Positions 47,979 to 60,294 of a DNA stretch of 64,000 nt are shown here, one piece after another (positions within the stretch are counted from its first letter, which is position 1; each line of letters begins with the position of its first letter). The notes under the pieces are model-generated. The model ran no database searches. It worked only from the letters and a program-made list of their open reading frames with translations, and was not told the origin of the DNA. The stretch comes from Ecdyonurus torrentis (Eukaryota > Arthropoda > Insecta > Ephemeroptera > Heptageniidae): NCBI GenBank assembly GCA_949318235.1, contig OX439131.1, forward strand, positions 18,405,537 through 18,469,536, given 5' to 3'. The position numbers were made by a program, and so were the translations under genes.

Positions 47979-50900
47979 CAGGCCATTACGAAAATTCGCA
48001 TCCTCCCATCGAATTTTTTACTGTGATTTTATGCAATATATGTTATGCAAAAAGAAATAATATATATAAATTAACTTTACGGTAGGTTGTTTACACTGGA
48101 AAACCCGAGAATAGAAAGTGTTTATGAAACTTTGTTGATTTTTACAATTTATGTGTACGTAAGTCTTTCAACAAGAATTTGGTGCTTTATAAATAATCAC
48201 ATGTTTAAAAATAAAAATAAAAACTATTTTTAGATATGATTTAAAATATTTATTATTAGAGTATAATTATACTGTCAAACACAACATTTTTGACTATTTG
48301 AAGGGAGTGGGGAGGATTCTACTTATAATTATTGAATAATGGTTCTAATTATAGTATTTTAATTTGAAGTGAAGAAAAAAAATTAGTGCGTCGGAAAAAA
48401 GATTTAGTGTATGATGTGTTTTTAATATAATATGAAGAGATCGAGGCCACCTTCAGCTGTTGTTACTGCATGGTCTGGTCTGGACCAATGAATGTGGCCT
48501 TGAGAAGCTTAATCTCACCTTGAGTTATAGCTCTCTAGGAATGCCTGCCTTTCTTTCTTTATAGCATTATTGAATACATATTATTTCATTTTCATGCTCC
48601 TTTTAATCTCTTGGTGTAACATACATGTACTGTATATATATAGAAATAATAATAATAAACAACGTCACACATCATCTAAACTAATACATGTAAAGGTAAT
48701 CAACTGTGTAATAAAAATAGAAAGGAAAATTATAAATATATCTCTTTTGCCTCTAAGGGAAAAAATTTCGCAAATGTTGTACTGAAAATTTTACTATTAA
48801 ATTATGCAACTTAAATACAAATTTATTGTATAGGTCTTTTTCTCAAAAGAAGATAAAAAACATAAAATATAGTTCAACTTTGCACGCATGCAGTATTATA
48901 TCCATCGCCTCTGTGTATTGTATAGTTCACCGAATTATAGCTTAACCCTTTTCCTCTACAAGAAAATATACCAAAAAACATACCCAGCATATCTTTTACA
49001 TGTTAAGAATTAATACTAATCAGTAATCAGTATTAACAAATTTACTATGTAGCTCATTATTAAAATTTTGGTATATGCACACGTACGGTCTTGATCGTGT
49101 CCAACAAGTCCATGCAATAATAAATGCAATAATAATAGTTAAAACAAATGATATAAAAAACGGCATTATATTAAATTGATACAATAAATATACAACTTAT
49201 ATACTTATCGTAAAATTACGTAAATGATCTATCAATTGCAACAAAATAATAATAATATTTTAATAAACATTAATTTTTAAATAAATAAGAAATTTTTTTA
49301 AAGAGATTGCCGCGGCAGAGAAATGTCTTATATTAAAAGATGTCTAATTAATTTGTAATTTTAATTTATGTGTTTATACTATATAGGTTCATGTTCAAGA
49401 TGCAAGAAGACTTAAAATTATTTTTTTATTATTTTTTAAGACCATGGCAATATTATCTTTTAAGTATTGCAGCTTTTTTTATTATTTTTTTTTTATAAAT
49501 TTAGGATTTTTTGTTATGTAAGAATTAAAATGGAAGCAAAACTTAAAGAATATAAAATATTCATTTATTTTCCTGCGGGTTTTGATTTTTCTTAACTATA
49601 TAAAAAAATTAAAAATATATATATATTTATACTAGATAAAGATAAAGTAATTGAAATATTTTATTTTTCTTTCATTTCTTAAAGTACAGATGCATATAAT
49701 ATTAGTAAAGAATTATGGTCGATGCTATAGTGCCCCCAAGTAGTTTTCATTCTGAACAGTTATAGTTTAACTGCATTTTGTTTTTATCCTAATTTTTATT
49801 ATTACGCAAGAAGAAAATAATCAAGGAAGCTAAAGAGAGCACACAATAAGACACATAAACTACCAAGAAACATGATGTATCATAGTTAGAAGGACATTAT
49901 ATATTATAAAATACTCATAATGATATTTTATATTATATACTTTCACAAGAGGTATAAAGGTATTAAATAAAACTTAAAGATTTTTCCTGCTATAAATTTT
50001 CAGATTAAAAATACACGTATTTCCATACATATACTATTATACACCCTTGTATGTGCGTCACTGAAAAAAAAAAAAAAAAAAGTTTTGGAGAAAGTTGAAT
50101 TTATGAATGAACGAAAGAACGTATGAATCAAGATGTTTAAAAAAATATATAATAAAACTTGCAAATTTTTAAGTGAAAGTTATCATTATAAGATTAAAAA
50201 TAACTTTTAAAGTACCGGGTTCATTGACAAAAAGATTCAAAATTCCCCAGAATTCTTCGTATTTCTTCTTAATTTGATATCACGTAATATGTCGCAATAT
50301 ACTTCTAACTGAGGAGAGTATGCATGCATGTCGAACTAGAAAGCATAATATAAACATGACAGTATAAGCTTTGCACCTTTCTCTTGATATAACGGGACTC
50401 CCCATTAAATTTTTTTTTTCTTGTTGTTATTGCTTACTTAACTATTTGCGTCGTAAGATATTATAAAGTGACGAGCATATTAATGAATATTTAACATAAA
50501 TGTGGTAGCTCGATTTGAGGCCCATCTGGCTCGCAGATAATAAATACGTACAACATATATTTTTTAATTTGGAGTATAATTTGCGTGTTAATAAGATGTA
50601 AACTAAAAAACTTAAAAAAAAAAAAAAAAAAAGGTTTAACATGCATCAAAATAACAGCTTTATGTCATATACAAAGATGAGAAATAAGAAATAATGTTCT
50701 TTAGCTATACTGTATATTAAAATTATTATAATATAACTTATTTAGGAACTATGATGATTGTTTTAAGGGTATTGATGGCTTAATTACGTAGATAAGTAAT
50801 AACAGTTATGAAATTATACTTTGAGTTACATAGCTTTTAATTTGTCATGAGGCCCAGAAATTAAAATAATAATAGTAATTATAACAATAATAATAATAAA

Positions 50901-52776
50901 TAAAAAATACATCAAATGCTTTTTGCCTCTGTTACTCACTGTACGCACGATTGTGATAATATATTTTATCATTTTAAAAGGAGAGCTTAATTTTCAATGT
51001 TATTCTCATGCTCATGCAGAAAAAATAAATAAATGAATATCAAAAGTAAAATGTACTATACTATAACCATTGGTTGGTGTACGTGAGATCTTTGAACTCA
51101 ATTTTTTAGCAAACCAGAAGTAAACTATACCATACTATATATATAGCTGTTAATTTATTGTTTTAAATTTTGCAACCTCTTCCATTCCGCACAATCAAAC
51201 TGCCAAAATTCTATTTGTGCAAGAATTAATACCATGGCCAATATTTGGAATTACGCGACTTAAAGAAATGAATGTAGAAATTTCTGTTTTTCTGAAAAAC
51301 GCACGCGTACTGACAAAATAATAGTAATTGTTATCGTATCGTTTGCTTAAATATTAAGCTCAATTGAATATCTTATTATGTCCCATGTAAACTGAGCATA
51401 ATATGACCAATTTTGAGAATTATGGGCAAACTATAGTTTGTTTTCCTTTCTTTGGGGCTTATGTTACGCTCATACGCTATATTAAATGTACCTTATTTTA
51501 ACGCGCCCCAGAATTCAATATTGTTTAGAGTGAAAAGCGCCGATCATTCTTTAAATAAAGAATGGAAACACACAAAATATCAAAATAATATACTTTAAAA
51601 AACAAATAATCTAATGTTTACGATTCTGATAGAATTTTAGTTCAAACAAATGTAGACTAAATATAGAAAAGTTTTAAATATATAGTGCGTATAAAAAAGC
51701 ACGTCAGTATTTTATTATAATTTTATGCATGCGGGTGGGTCGTCACTTTTACTTTGGCATTACTCATACGTAAGATTTCTCTTTGCACATTCGCGATCGC
51801 AAAACAAAACAATATAATAACATTATGTAGTAGGACGATCTTAATTTGTAATGTCAATGTTTGAGGCAAGGGAAAGTATTTTTTGAATTAGATTATATAA
51901 ATAAATGTTTACAGACAAATTGACAGATATTGTTATTTAGGGTGAGTTAAGAAATAAATTACAATTAAAATGCACGTCATTTCAAAGTAAAATGTAAGTA
52001 TATTGCAGACTAATTGTTTTATAAAGTAATTTAAAATTTAATCACATATTAAACCAATTTTTCACGTACAACTGATATCTTTATTTTAATAATCATGTAT
52101 TAAAAGAAGTAAAGAAGTAATATGATTTATATTATTATTTGAGGCAGAAAAACAAAGACGCCCAACAGGCTATAATATAACCTTGGCTAGTGTTGCGTGA
52201 GGTGCGGTTATTAATAGCAAAATAATATTAGATATAAAAAAAAAACTCCTACGCGCATATTTTTTTGTTCCGTTATTATAATTCAAACAGAAGCGTTAAA
52301 ACTTACGTCTTTATTATACATGCAGAACGATTAAAGAAAATAACTTTCTTAAAAAGTTAACTTTCGTCGTTTTCAAATCAAAATACATTTCTAGACCATT
52401 TTTGCCAGAATTATGCATATTTCTCTTCTATTTAAAGCTTTTTTTATTCGATCATATCATGTAGAATATGGCTCAATATATTGCTAAAATAAATGGTGAC
52501 GTGTTCGTAAAAACAAAATATTTTTTATAATTTAAACAATTAAAAAACTTTTGAGTCATAGTGCAAGAAATTGCGCGCGATGCAATTTATTATAAATTAA
52601 TTCTCTCATAAATACTATTTAGAAAAAATGACCTATAATACATACGCTATTTGATTGCATTCTTTTTATTTTTCTAACTTTATATATATAATGCGCATCA
52701 ATTTGATAGAAAAATACAAATAAATATAAGTTATATAAATATTGTTATATCTTAATAACTTTTAACAAAGTACATT

Positions 52777-52978
52777 TCGATGCCTCCGCGTCAAAAGCGA
52801 GCATCTACACTTTCCAGATTTCCGACCAAACGACTATCTACACTTTCCGCCGCCGAGCATCTGCAATGTTAAGCTTATGGCAGGTAGTCGAGTTACAGCG
52901 CTGCTCGGAAAGTGTAGATAGTCGTTTGGTCGGAAATCTGGAAAGTGTAGATGCTCGCTTTTGACGCGGAAGCATCGA
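52777..52978. repeat. near-perfect 73-nt-arm hairpin
   Basis: Bases 52777-52849 and 52906-52978 are inverses with only one visible mismatch (GCCTCCGCG against GCTTCCGCG), separated by 56 nt. Each arm contains two copies of an ATCTACACTTTCC unit, and the loop has a degenerate GAGCATCTGCA copy. GC content is far above the surroundings. It is a young fold-back element or a hairpin-RNA locus. Confidence 0.85.
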
Positions 52979-53494
52979 TTTCTGTATTTTATTTTGCAAT
53001 TAAGACATATGTTATTGTGTTACACACGATATTTTCCAATGGAAAGTTGTATTATATGACACATCGCAATGACCAGAGATAAAGTTTATCATCTTACAAA
53101 GTGTGACTGTTGACTTGACCTGCTACTCTGCCAACTCATCTACACAAGTTACATGTGTAAGTATATCTTGCAAGAGATGACCTTTCCATACCGCGTGACT
53201 GATAGCAACATTTAATATAGTCCCTCGCCACGCTTAATTTCTATACAAAATATTATTATTTGTTCAGAAAAAAAAAGATATGCGATCATTTATAAATATA
53301 TAATGTTAATGATATTGATGAAAACCAAAACAAAAAGCATTTTGAAGTGGAGAAAATGATAAATAGAATATTTTAATTTTTAAAAAATTTATAAAATATA
53401 ATGAATAATTTTTATATTCTTAAATGCTAATTCTGCTCAGCAAATATATTTAAGCATGGGTAGTTTTATCGTATTATGTACTTGGTGGTTAATA

Positions 53495-53496
<2 letters not shown>

Positions 53497-53550
<54 letters not shown>
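53497..53550. repeat. (TA)n microsatellite
   Basis: A pure TA run of about 54 bp. Confidence 0.95.
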
Positions 53551-53554
<4 letters not shown>

Positions 53555-54075
53555 TATTTTTTTTTCAGTACAAAAATTAAGTTTACATCAAGCAGTTGAG
53601 AGTGAAGCTCATGCATTATGCATACATTGAAATGTATTACGCGTTAAAAAATAAAACTTTTTTGTTTGAATTTTAGGAAAAAATCCATAAAACATCATGC
53701 AACGAAAGAAAAATAATAATAATAATAATTTAAGACTCATATCGCAAGATTTTTCTTTCTTTCAATTCTTTTTTTTTTTGTTTTTTGTTTTTTCAGCAAA
53801 TAATAATCTTTAATTTTGATCCTGCTCTCATCAAACTAATTATATTCCTCATATCAGCAGCACTATATAATTCTGCCTGCAAGTCAACAGTGCATTGAAC
53901 TTATTATCAACATTGTAAGCAGTTAAGTTAAAAAGACCATGTTAAGGAATAAAACCTATTAGTCCACATCAGAGTGCTAGTGTAAAATAATAATAACAAT
54001 AATAATAAAATTAAAAAAAAAAAAAAAAAAAAAAAAACGCCCTTTTATTTCTCATATATATATGCTGAAATATTA

Positions 54076-54108
<33 letters not shown>

Positions 54109-54730
54109 AAATAAAAAAATATTTAAAAATAATAATATTATAAATAAATGCAACCTTACCTTAATCAGTAATAAAATATTAAAATAAAAATCTAGATTGG
54201 GAATTGTTTCAAGCAAACTCCTGGTTTAATTTGTTTTTAATATCCTGCCACTAAATATCTCTACTATATTTACTACTATTTATTTTATGATTTTAAAATT
54301 TGGAAAGCAATATGTATAGCAAAACTCATTGTTGTGAAAGATAATTAATACACTTATTATCAGTTTTATATAATATTTACTTTTAAATAAATTGTATCAT
54401 TTTTTATTTTTTAGTTTTTTGGTATTACAAATATTTTCTATACATTCATAAATAGCAAAAGAAAGCAAAATTCTATAAAAATTACTTTTACGCCAAGCAT
54501 TTTTGTTTATAAATGTATCAAAAAAGTATATTTAAAACTTGTACCTTATATTACATATACCAATGTAAAAAGAAAATCATAATTTTATAATTGCATGAAA
54601 ACTATTGTTGTAATATGTATTTACTTTATACTGAATATAGAAAAGTTCGTAGTGTCCTGCACATTGCTGTGTAAAATATATTGTTAAAATTGAGAGAGGA
54701 ATGTGTTTAGCTAACACGACATGGAAAGTC

Positions 54731-57700
54731 TCAGGAAGACGCAGCTGCCAACAGATGTTGATCCAGGATTGCATCAGGGACATCCAATGAGGAACGTTCT
54801 AAATTTGAAAGTCGTAAGATCCCATCCACGAACATGATTGAGTTGGTTAATTCAGGAGCGAGTTTTCCAGATTTCAAACTGTTCCTAAGAGGGAAAAAGA
54901 GCCATACATATATGTTATTAAAGTACTTGATAAAATATCGACCGAACTTAAAGGCGCAGAACACCTTGAACCAAAAACATGTCTAATATCCTAACGTACC
55001 TAAATATCAACGTTGATTTGGCCTGAATCATTGATGTCTAATTTATTTTCCATTCACAAAATGACAGCTGCGGGTTTGTAAATGGAAAATAAATTAGAAA
55101 TCAATGACTCCGCCCAAATTAACGCTGATATTTAGGTACTGTACAGTATGTTAGGATATTAGGCAAGTTTTTTGTTCAAAGGTGTTCTACGCCTTTAAAA
55201 ACTTTATAATGCATGCTGTCTTGTGTGAAAGGTGCATATTTGCACCAACATCAGTTTAATTTAATATCCATTGACAGAAATCAAATTTGCATGCCAAGTG
55301 AATGATACTTAAATTGTAAAACCAACATAATAATCAATACTTGCATTGGTATTGAAATATTGTTTACCAAAGTAAACAATTATTATTTACAAAACATCTA
55401 TGCAAAATACTAATCATGCTGAATGAACTTCATAACAATAAAATACAACGGGAAATACTAATACTTTTTCCAGAGATATGATAAATGATAGGTTATACTT
55501 ACTGAATGCTTGCTTCATGATATGATCTCACAAGTTGCCCAAAGTATATGAGGAATTGCTTGAGAACCTCAGGGTGAAACTGATGTAGCACAGTGTGGAC
55601 ACCACACACCAGAGCAGGACCATCTAGTCCACCCTGTTTACTGACCAGGCTGTCTTTGAAAATACAAGACACAAAATAAATTACCAATCTAAAGATATAA
55701 AATATAAAATTATTACAATGTTAGGCACGTATTTTGGTCGTGATGACAGTAAAAATAATAATAATAAATAAAATTCTATTGATGTTTAAAATTAAACTTT
55801 TATTTAAAATTAAATCCAAGTTTGTAGCTTTAAAAAAAAATCATAGTATTTTTTTTCTTTCAATATCTTATACTTACTTGTATGCTTAGAGTAGGTAAGT
55901 TTGTTGAGCTGAGCTACTGAGAAGAGGAATGTAAGCAGTGAGAAGTACGGCAAACTACGAGTGGTTACATATATCTTGGCCATGGGCTCCGACTCCCCTG
56001 CCCAGTCTAAGAATGTTGCTAGCTCTGGCAACAATGCACTGTCTTCTGAGGGGTAAGGTTTGTTGGCAGGGTCACGGTAGTGAGCTTTAATTTCTGATAT
56101 CACAGATCTGGAGACAGATGGTGAACAAAATAATGAGGATATTGCACTTGCAAAATAAACAACATAAATAAACAATTAACCCAGTAACATATTAATTTTT
56201 TTTCAAATTATTTTAGCTTCTAACATTAACTCTATGAGATGCATAAATAAAAAATAAAAAAATTTAGTAATTATACATTTAAATATTTTTGTCTATGTAC
56301 ACCATAGACTTAAACTTAATACAAATTGTACAAAAATATACTCACAGATTCATAGCCTTGAGTGCTGATGCTAATTCTTTTGCATCAAAATGACATGCAG
56401 CTCTGAGTTGAGCTGCTAGGTGTTTCCTCAATAATTGCATATGACCAACTTTAAGAATTGATTCTAGGAGAGTGGGCCATAGTTTTGTCATTCGAGAGCT
56501 TAGCTGAGAGTACATTTGTCCTGGTTGCACTGTAAACATCATGTTTCAAACATTTTTTATTTGTCCAAATAATAATAAGCGTATTAGGAAAAAAACATTG
56601 CGGTTAGTATTAATAAGTTTAAAAAAATATTTAGAAAATAGTTGGTAGAGATTAGAGCACGTTGAATTGAAAATTAATAAAATGCGAAAATTCTCTAATT
56701 TAATAGTAAATTGGGACTAGGGATCAAATATTCTAGCTTGAGCTAGTTAAAAAGTAGGCGTTAAAGGGATGGAGGTATAGTGTCAAAATAAAATACGATG
56801 TGCCTAGCATCTCACGTTCTCACACTACGTCAAAGACACAACATTATAAAACAGCATCAGACTTACTCTTTGCCTTAGACCGGTTTCGTCCTTTACCTAG
56901 GACTCATCAGTAAGGCTCGGCAGAGAGCTCTGTACAGCTAGAGATCTCTACCAACTATTTTCTAAATATATTTTTAAACTTATTAATACAAATAATAATA
57001 ATAATAATAACAATAAAAAAAGTAAGAAAATGTACTTACTGATGAGATCAACATTAGGTGCTAGTGATTTGGATACAGATGCAAATGTTTCGAGATTTGA
57101 TCTTTCTTTGAGGACACTTTTCTGTAATACTCCCAATAGATTCTATAAAATGAAGACATACCTCATCATTATAGTTGTAAATTAATAACAGTAGAGTTAG
57201 AATAATGGAAACAGACAAATATTCAATATCATTATTATTTTCTTTTTATGTCTCAGCTTTCAGAATGACATTTTTTTTAACACTTTCTGGTTTATCAACT
57301 ATCGCACAGGCGATTTTTTCCTAATATTTACTTTCTGGTTTGATTTATTTTACCTTTATCTTTGAAATTTATTTCAAACTTACCTGAAGTTCAGTGACAA
57401 TCATGAAGCTGAGAAGTCTATCAACTCCAGTAAGACCAAAAGTACTCAAGGAGTTGTACAATGTTGAGAAAAATTTGTTATTTAAGATCTCAGCTTTTGT
57501 TTTAGGATCATACCAAGCAGTCATATGCTCAACATAAATAGTTGTCCTAAAATAAGATGAAACGTAAATAGTTACATACAAAACATTACACAGGTTTATA
57601 TTTACCTAGGATCAGTAACTCTTATTAACTCTCTTGTAAGGCGGCCAACAAAAGTCACAGAGTTTGCATCTGTAGGAGGAATACGTGGGATTGGAACTGT

Positions 57701-60257
57701 ACGACTTTGGTGTGCACTTTGCCACTCTTGAACTTGGTGGCGAGCAAAACTATTACACTCTTGCTCTACATTGTATGCAATGATACGTGAAACCTCCTCC
57801 TGCCAGATACGTAAACCATGCATGCTTACATAGTCTTGGATGTATTCAAATGATCTCTTGTAGCCATCCATTACTTGACCCAAAGCCTCCACTTTTGATA
57901 ACAGTTCAATTTGCTGAAGGGGAAGGCAAAACAAAAATAATAAAGGGGAAAAAAAAAAAAAAAAAAAAAGAGAGAGAGAGAGAGATGAATAAATACAGCA
58001 ATATATAATATTGAAAATATATCATTAATTCACATTGAAAATGAGGTTGTTTATGTGATTATACAATCAAAGTAAATATTATTTACACAAGCAGAATATT
58101 AACTTTGCTGCAAGATTCATTTTGAATCTAGAATATCAGAGAAAATAGTGTTTATTGAAGAAGTAGATAACTTGCTTTTGCAACTAATGGCCTCATTTAA
58201 TGCTATTATATTTTACAGTTAAATTACATTGCATGCTGTTTGTAACATTTATTAATTACAAAAATTTACCTTGGATTTTGGATTAAAGCTGAGTCCAGAG
58301 TGAAGAGCATTAGCTACATGATTTACAAGTTCTCTACGAATGCCATCTTCTAATAATTGCTTTGGATCAATTCGGATTATTCCAACTAATGTGGTTTTCA
58401 TTGCAAGAATACCCTCAGCAAACACAGACACTGAATGTGTGAGCTTAGCTACCTGTGAAATCAAACAAGATTTAATAAATATTTATAATTTAAAAAATAA
58501 ATTTATTAAGATAAAAAAATAATAATTAAAAATCTAGTGGCATCAGTGATTAGTTTTATTTACCTCTAGTCGAGTCTCAAGTTGAGCAAATTCTTTCAGT
58601 TTGTCCTTATCAAGTCTTGTGGGCAGTTCTTTCAATACCCCAGTTTGAAGGGCAATAATACGAGCCAGCAAGGTGAAAGCTGTGGCGGGAATGACATGTA
58701 GAACTCGACTAACATAGCTGACTAGTTCTCCAGAGTAAAACTGAGATACTGACACCAGGTCTTCACTCTGAGCTTGGTTGATACGTAGCAGCGGGGTTTC
58801 CAAGGCAGATGAAAGCTTAACATCAAGAAACACATTATGTTAAAAATAATTGACAAATATGTAGTCCCTATAAAGATTAGGGCACATTTAATTGAAAATG
58901 AATCAATTCATTGATTAAAACATAAAAACTCAAGGAATAAATCAATAATACTAAAAAAAAATGAAGAAAAAAGTGTTTCGTTTAAAATTTTCATTCATTT
59001 TCAATGCTTCTTACAGGTACCAGCATTGAAATAATAATAATAAAAAGATTGGCTTGAAACACATTAAAGTATGCCTAGTGTCCCTCATTAAAAAATTTTT
59101 TTTCTGTTATTAGTGCAGTAGTTTTTACAAAAATTGTGTTTCTCCCCACAAGTGCAATGTTAAATTAGGGGTCCCATATATACTTTTATCTAGCGCAGCG
59201 CATCTCTGATCGGTGCTTTGTCACCACCAATAAGAAGCATTATGCACAATTTTTTGTCTTCTTTACATCATATATTTAATTGCAATATTTGTTTTCCTTG
59301 ATATATGTAATCAAGAAAAAAAAAAATTACGGTACAGTAATTTGTAATATTATACGGGATGCAGTGAAAGGTGTATACACTTTTATAAAAGTATGTAAAA
59401 TTATGGAGATATATTTGTTACGATGCATATAGCATGTCTAACTTATTTGATTGTGCACAACAGAACTTAAATATATTACAAATATGTTGTATTTTCAATT
59501 AGCCTGCAAAGTAAATATATGTATCATGGTATGTAGTTAAGTTTTTAACCTTCAAAAATGTTGCTCTCAGTTTGCTAACAAGAGAAGGATCTTCTTTAAT
59601 TCCATGCTGCATGAGTGGTGTGAGAGAATCTATTGTGTTCCAGGCATAACTCAAATCACCAATCATTTGCAGAGCAACTAGCCAGTCTTCACGAACATTG
59701 CTTGCTCGTAACATCTGTGTTAAGAATTTTCTTGTGTCTTCAAGGAACTGTCTAATTTGCAATTGGCTATCTAGTTGGTGAAATTCTGGGGAAAAAAAAA
59801 AAAAAAAAAAATCATATAAGCCCAATTATTTTTTGGAGTGCTTAGTAATATTACATATATAACAAGCTCTAAAATATATTAATATAATGAGGGGGAAAAT
59901 GTGACATTTACCTTGAACTTCTTCTAAAGCTTGAACCAACTGAACAATTTTTCTACCAGCAGCTGCGACTTCATCATGTTTCAGTGCGGATATTTGATTA
60001 GCAATTTCTGCAAACCATTTTTGTAGACTTTCTGCAAGAACCAAATAAGTATAATCAATACCTTTAAACTTTGAGTTTAATGTACAAAAATGTAACAATC
60101 TTACCATTTTTTTCTACTCGTGTGAGAGGTTTAGAGCCAGAAAATACATCAGACAGTTCTTGCATACGCTCTACTGCTTCTTGACGATATTTCTCCCACT
60201 TTGTTTCTTTTTCTGCTAGCAGCTGGAAATTTATCATTTATATAACTATAACTATGC

Positions 60258-60294
<37 letters not shown>

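Larger units (their letters stand above)
42202..54730. other. gene-poor interval between Ets98B and WASHC5
   Basis: This 12.5 kb stretch starts with the presumed Ets98B promoter (42202-42480) and one candidate + strand exon (42483-42575). It also contains microsatellites (43633, 45371, 53497), two short transposons (45090-45231, 46249-46845) and hairpins (47854-47978, 52777-52978). The WASHC5 3'UTR is at the right end. A slightly GC-richer segment at about 48430-48540 is unexplained. No conserved protein-coding exon is recognised. Confidence 0.6.

Noticed and set aside
57028..57050. A second CTGATGAG on the + strand, near the first hammerhead
   Set aside because: It overlaps the WASHC5 exon 16 donor, and no stem II or GAAA partner follows. 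It is a chance match.
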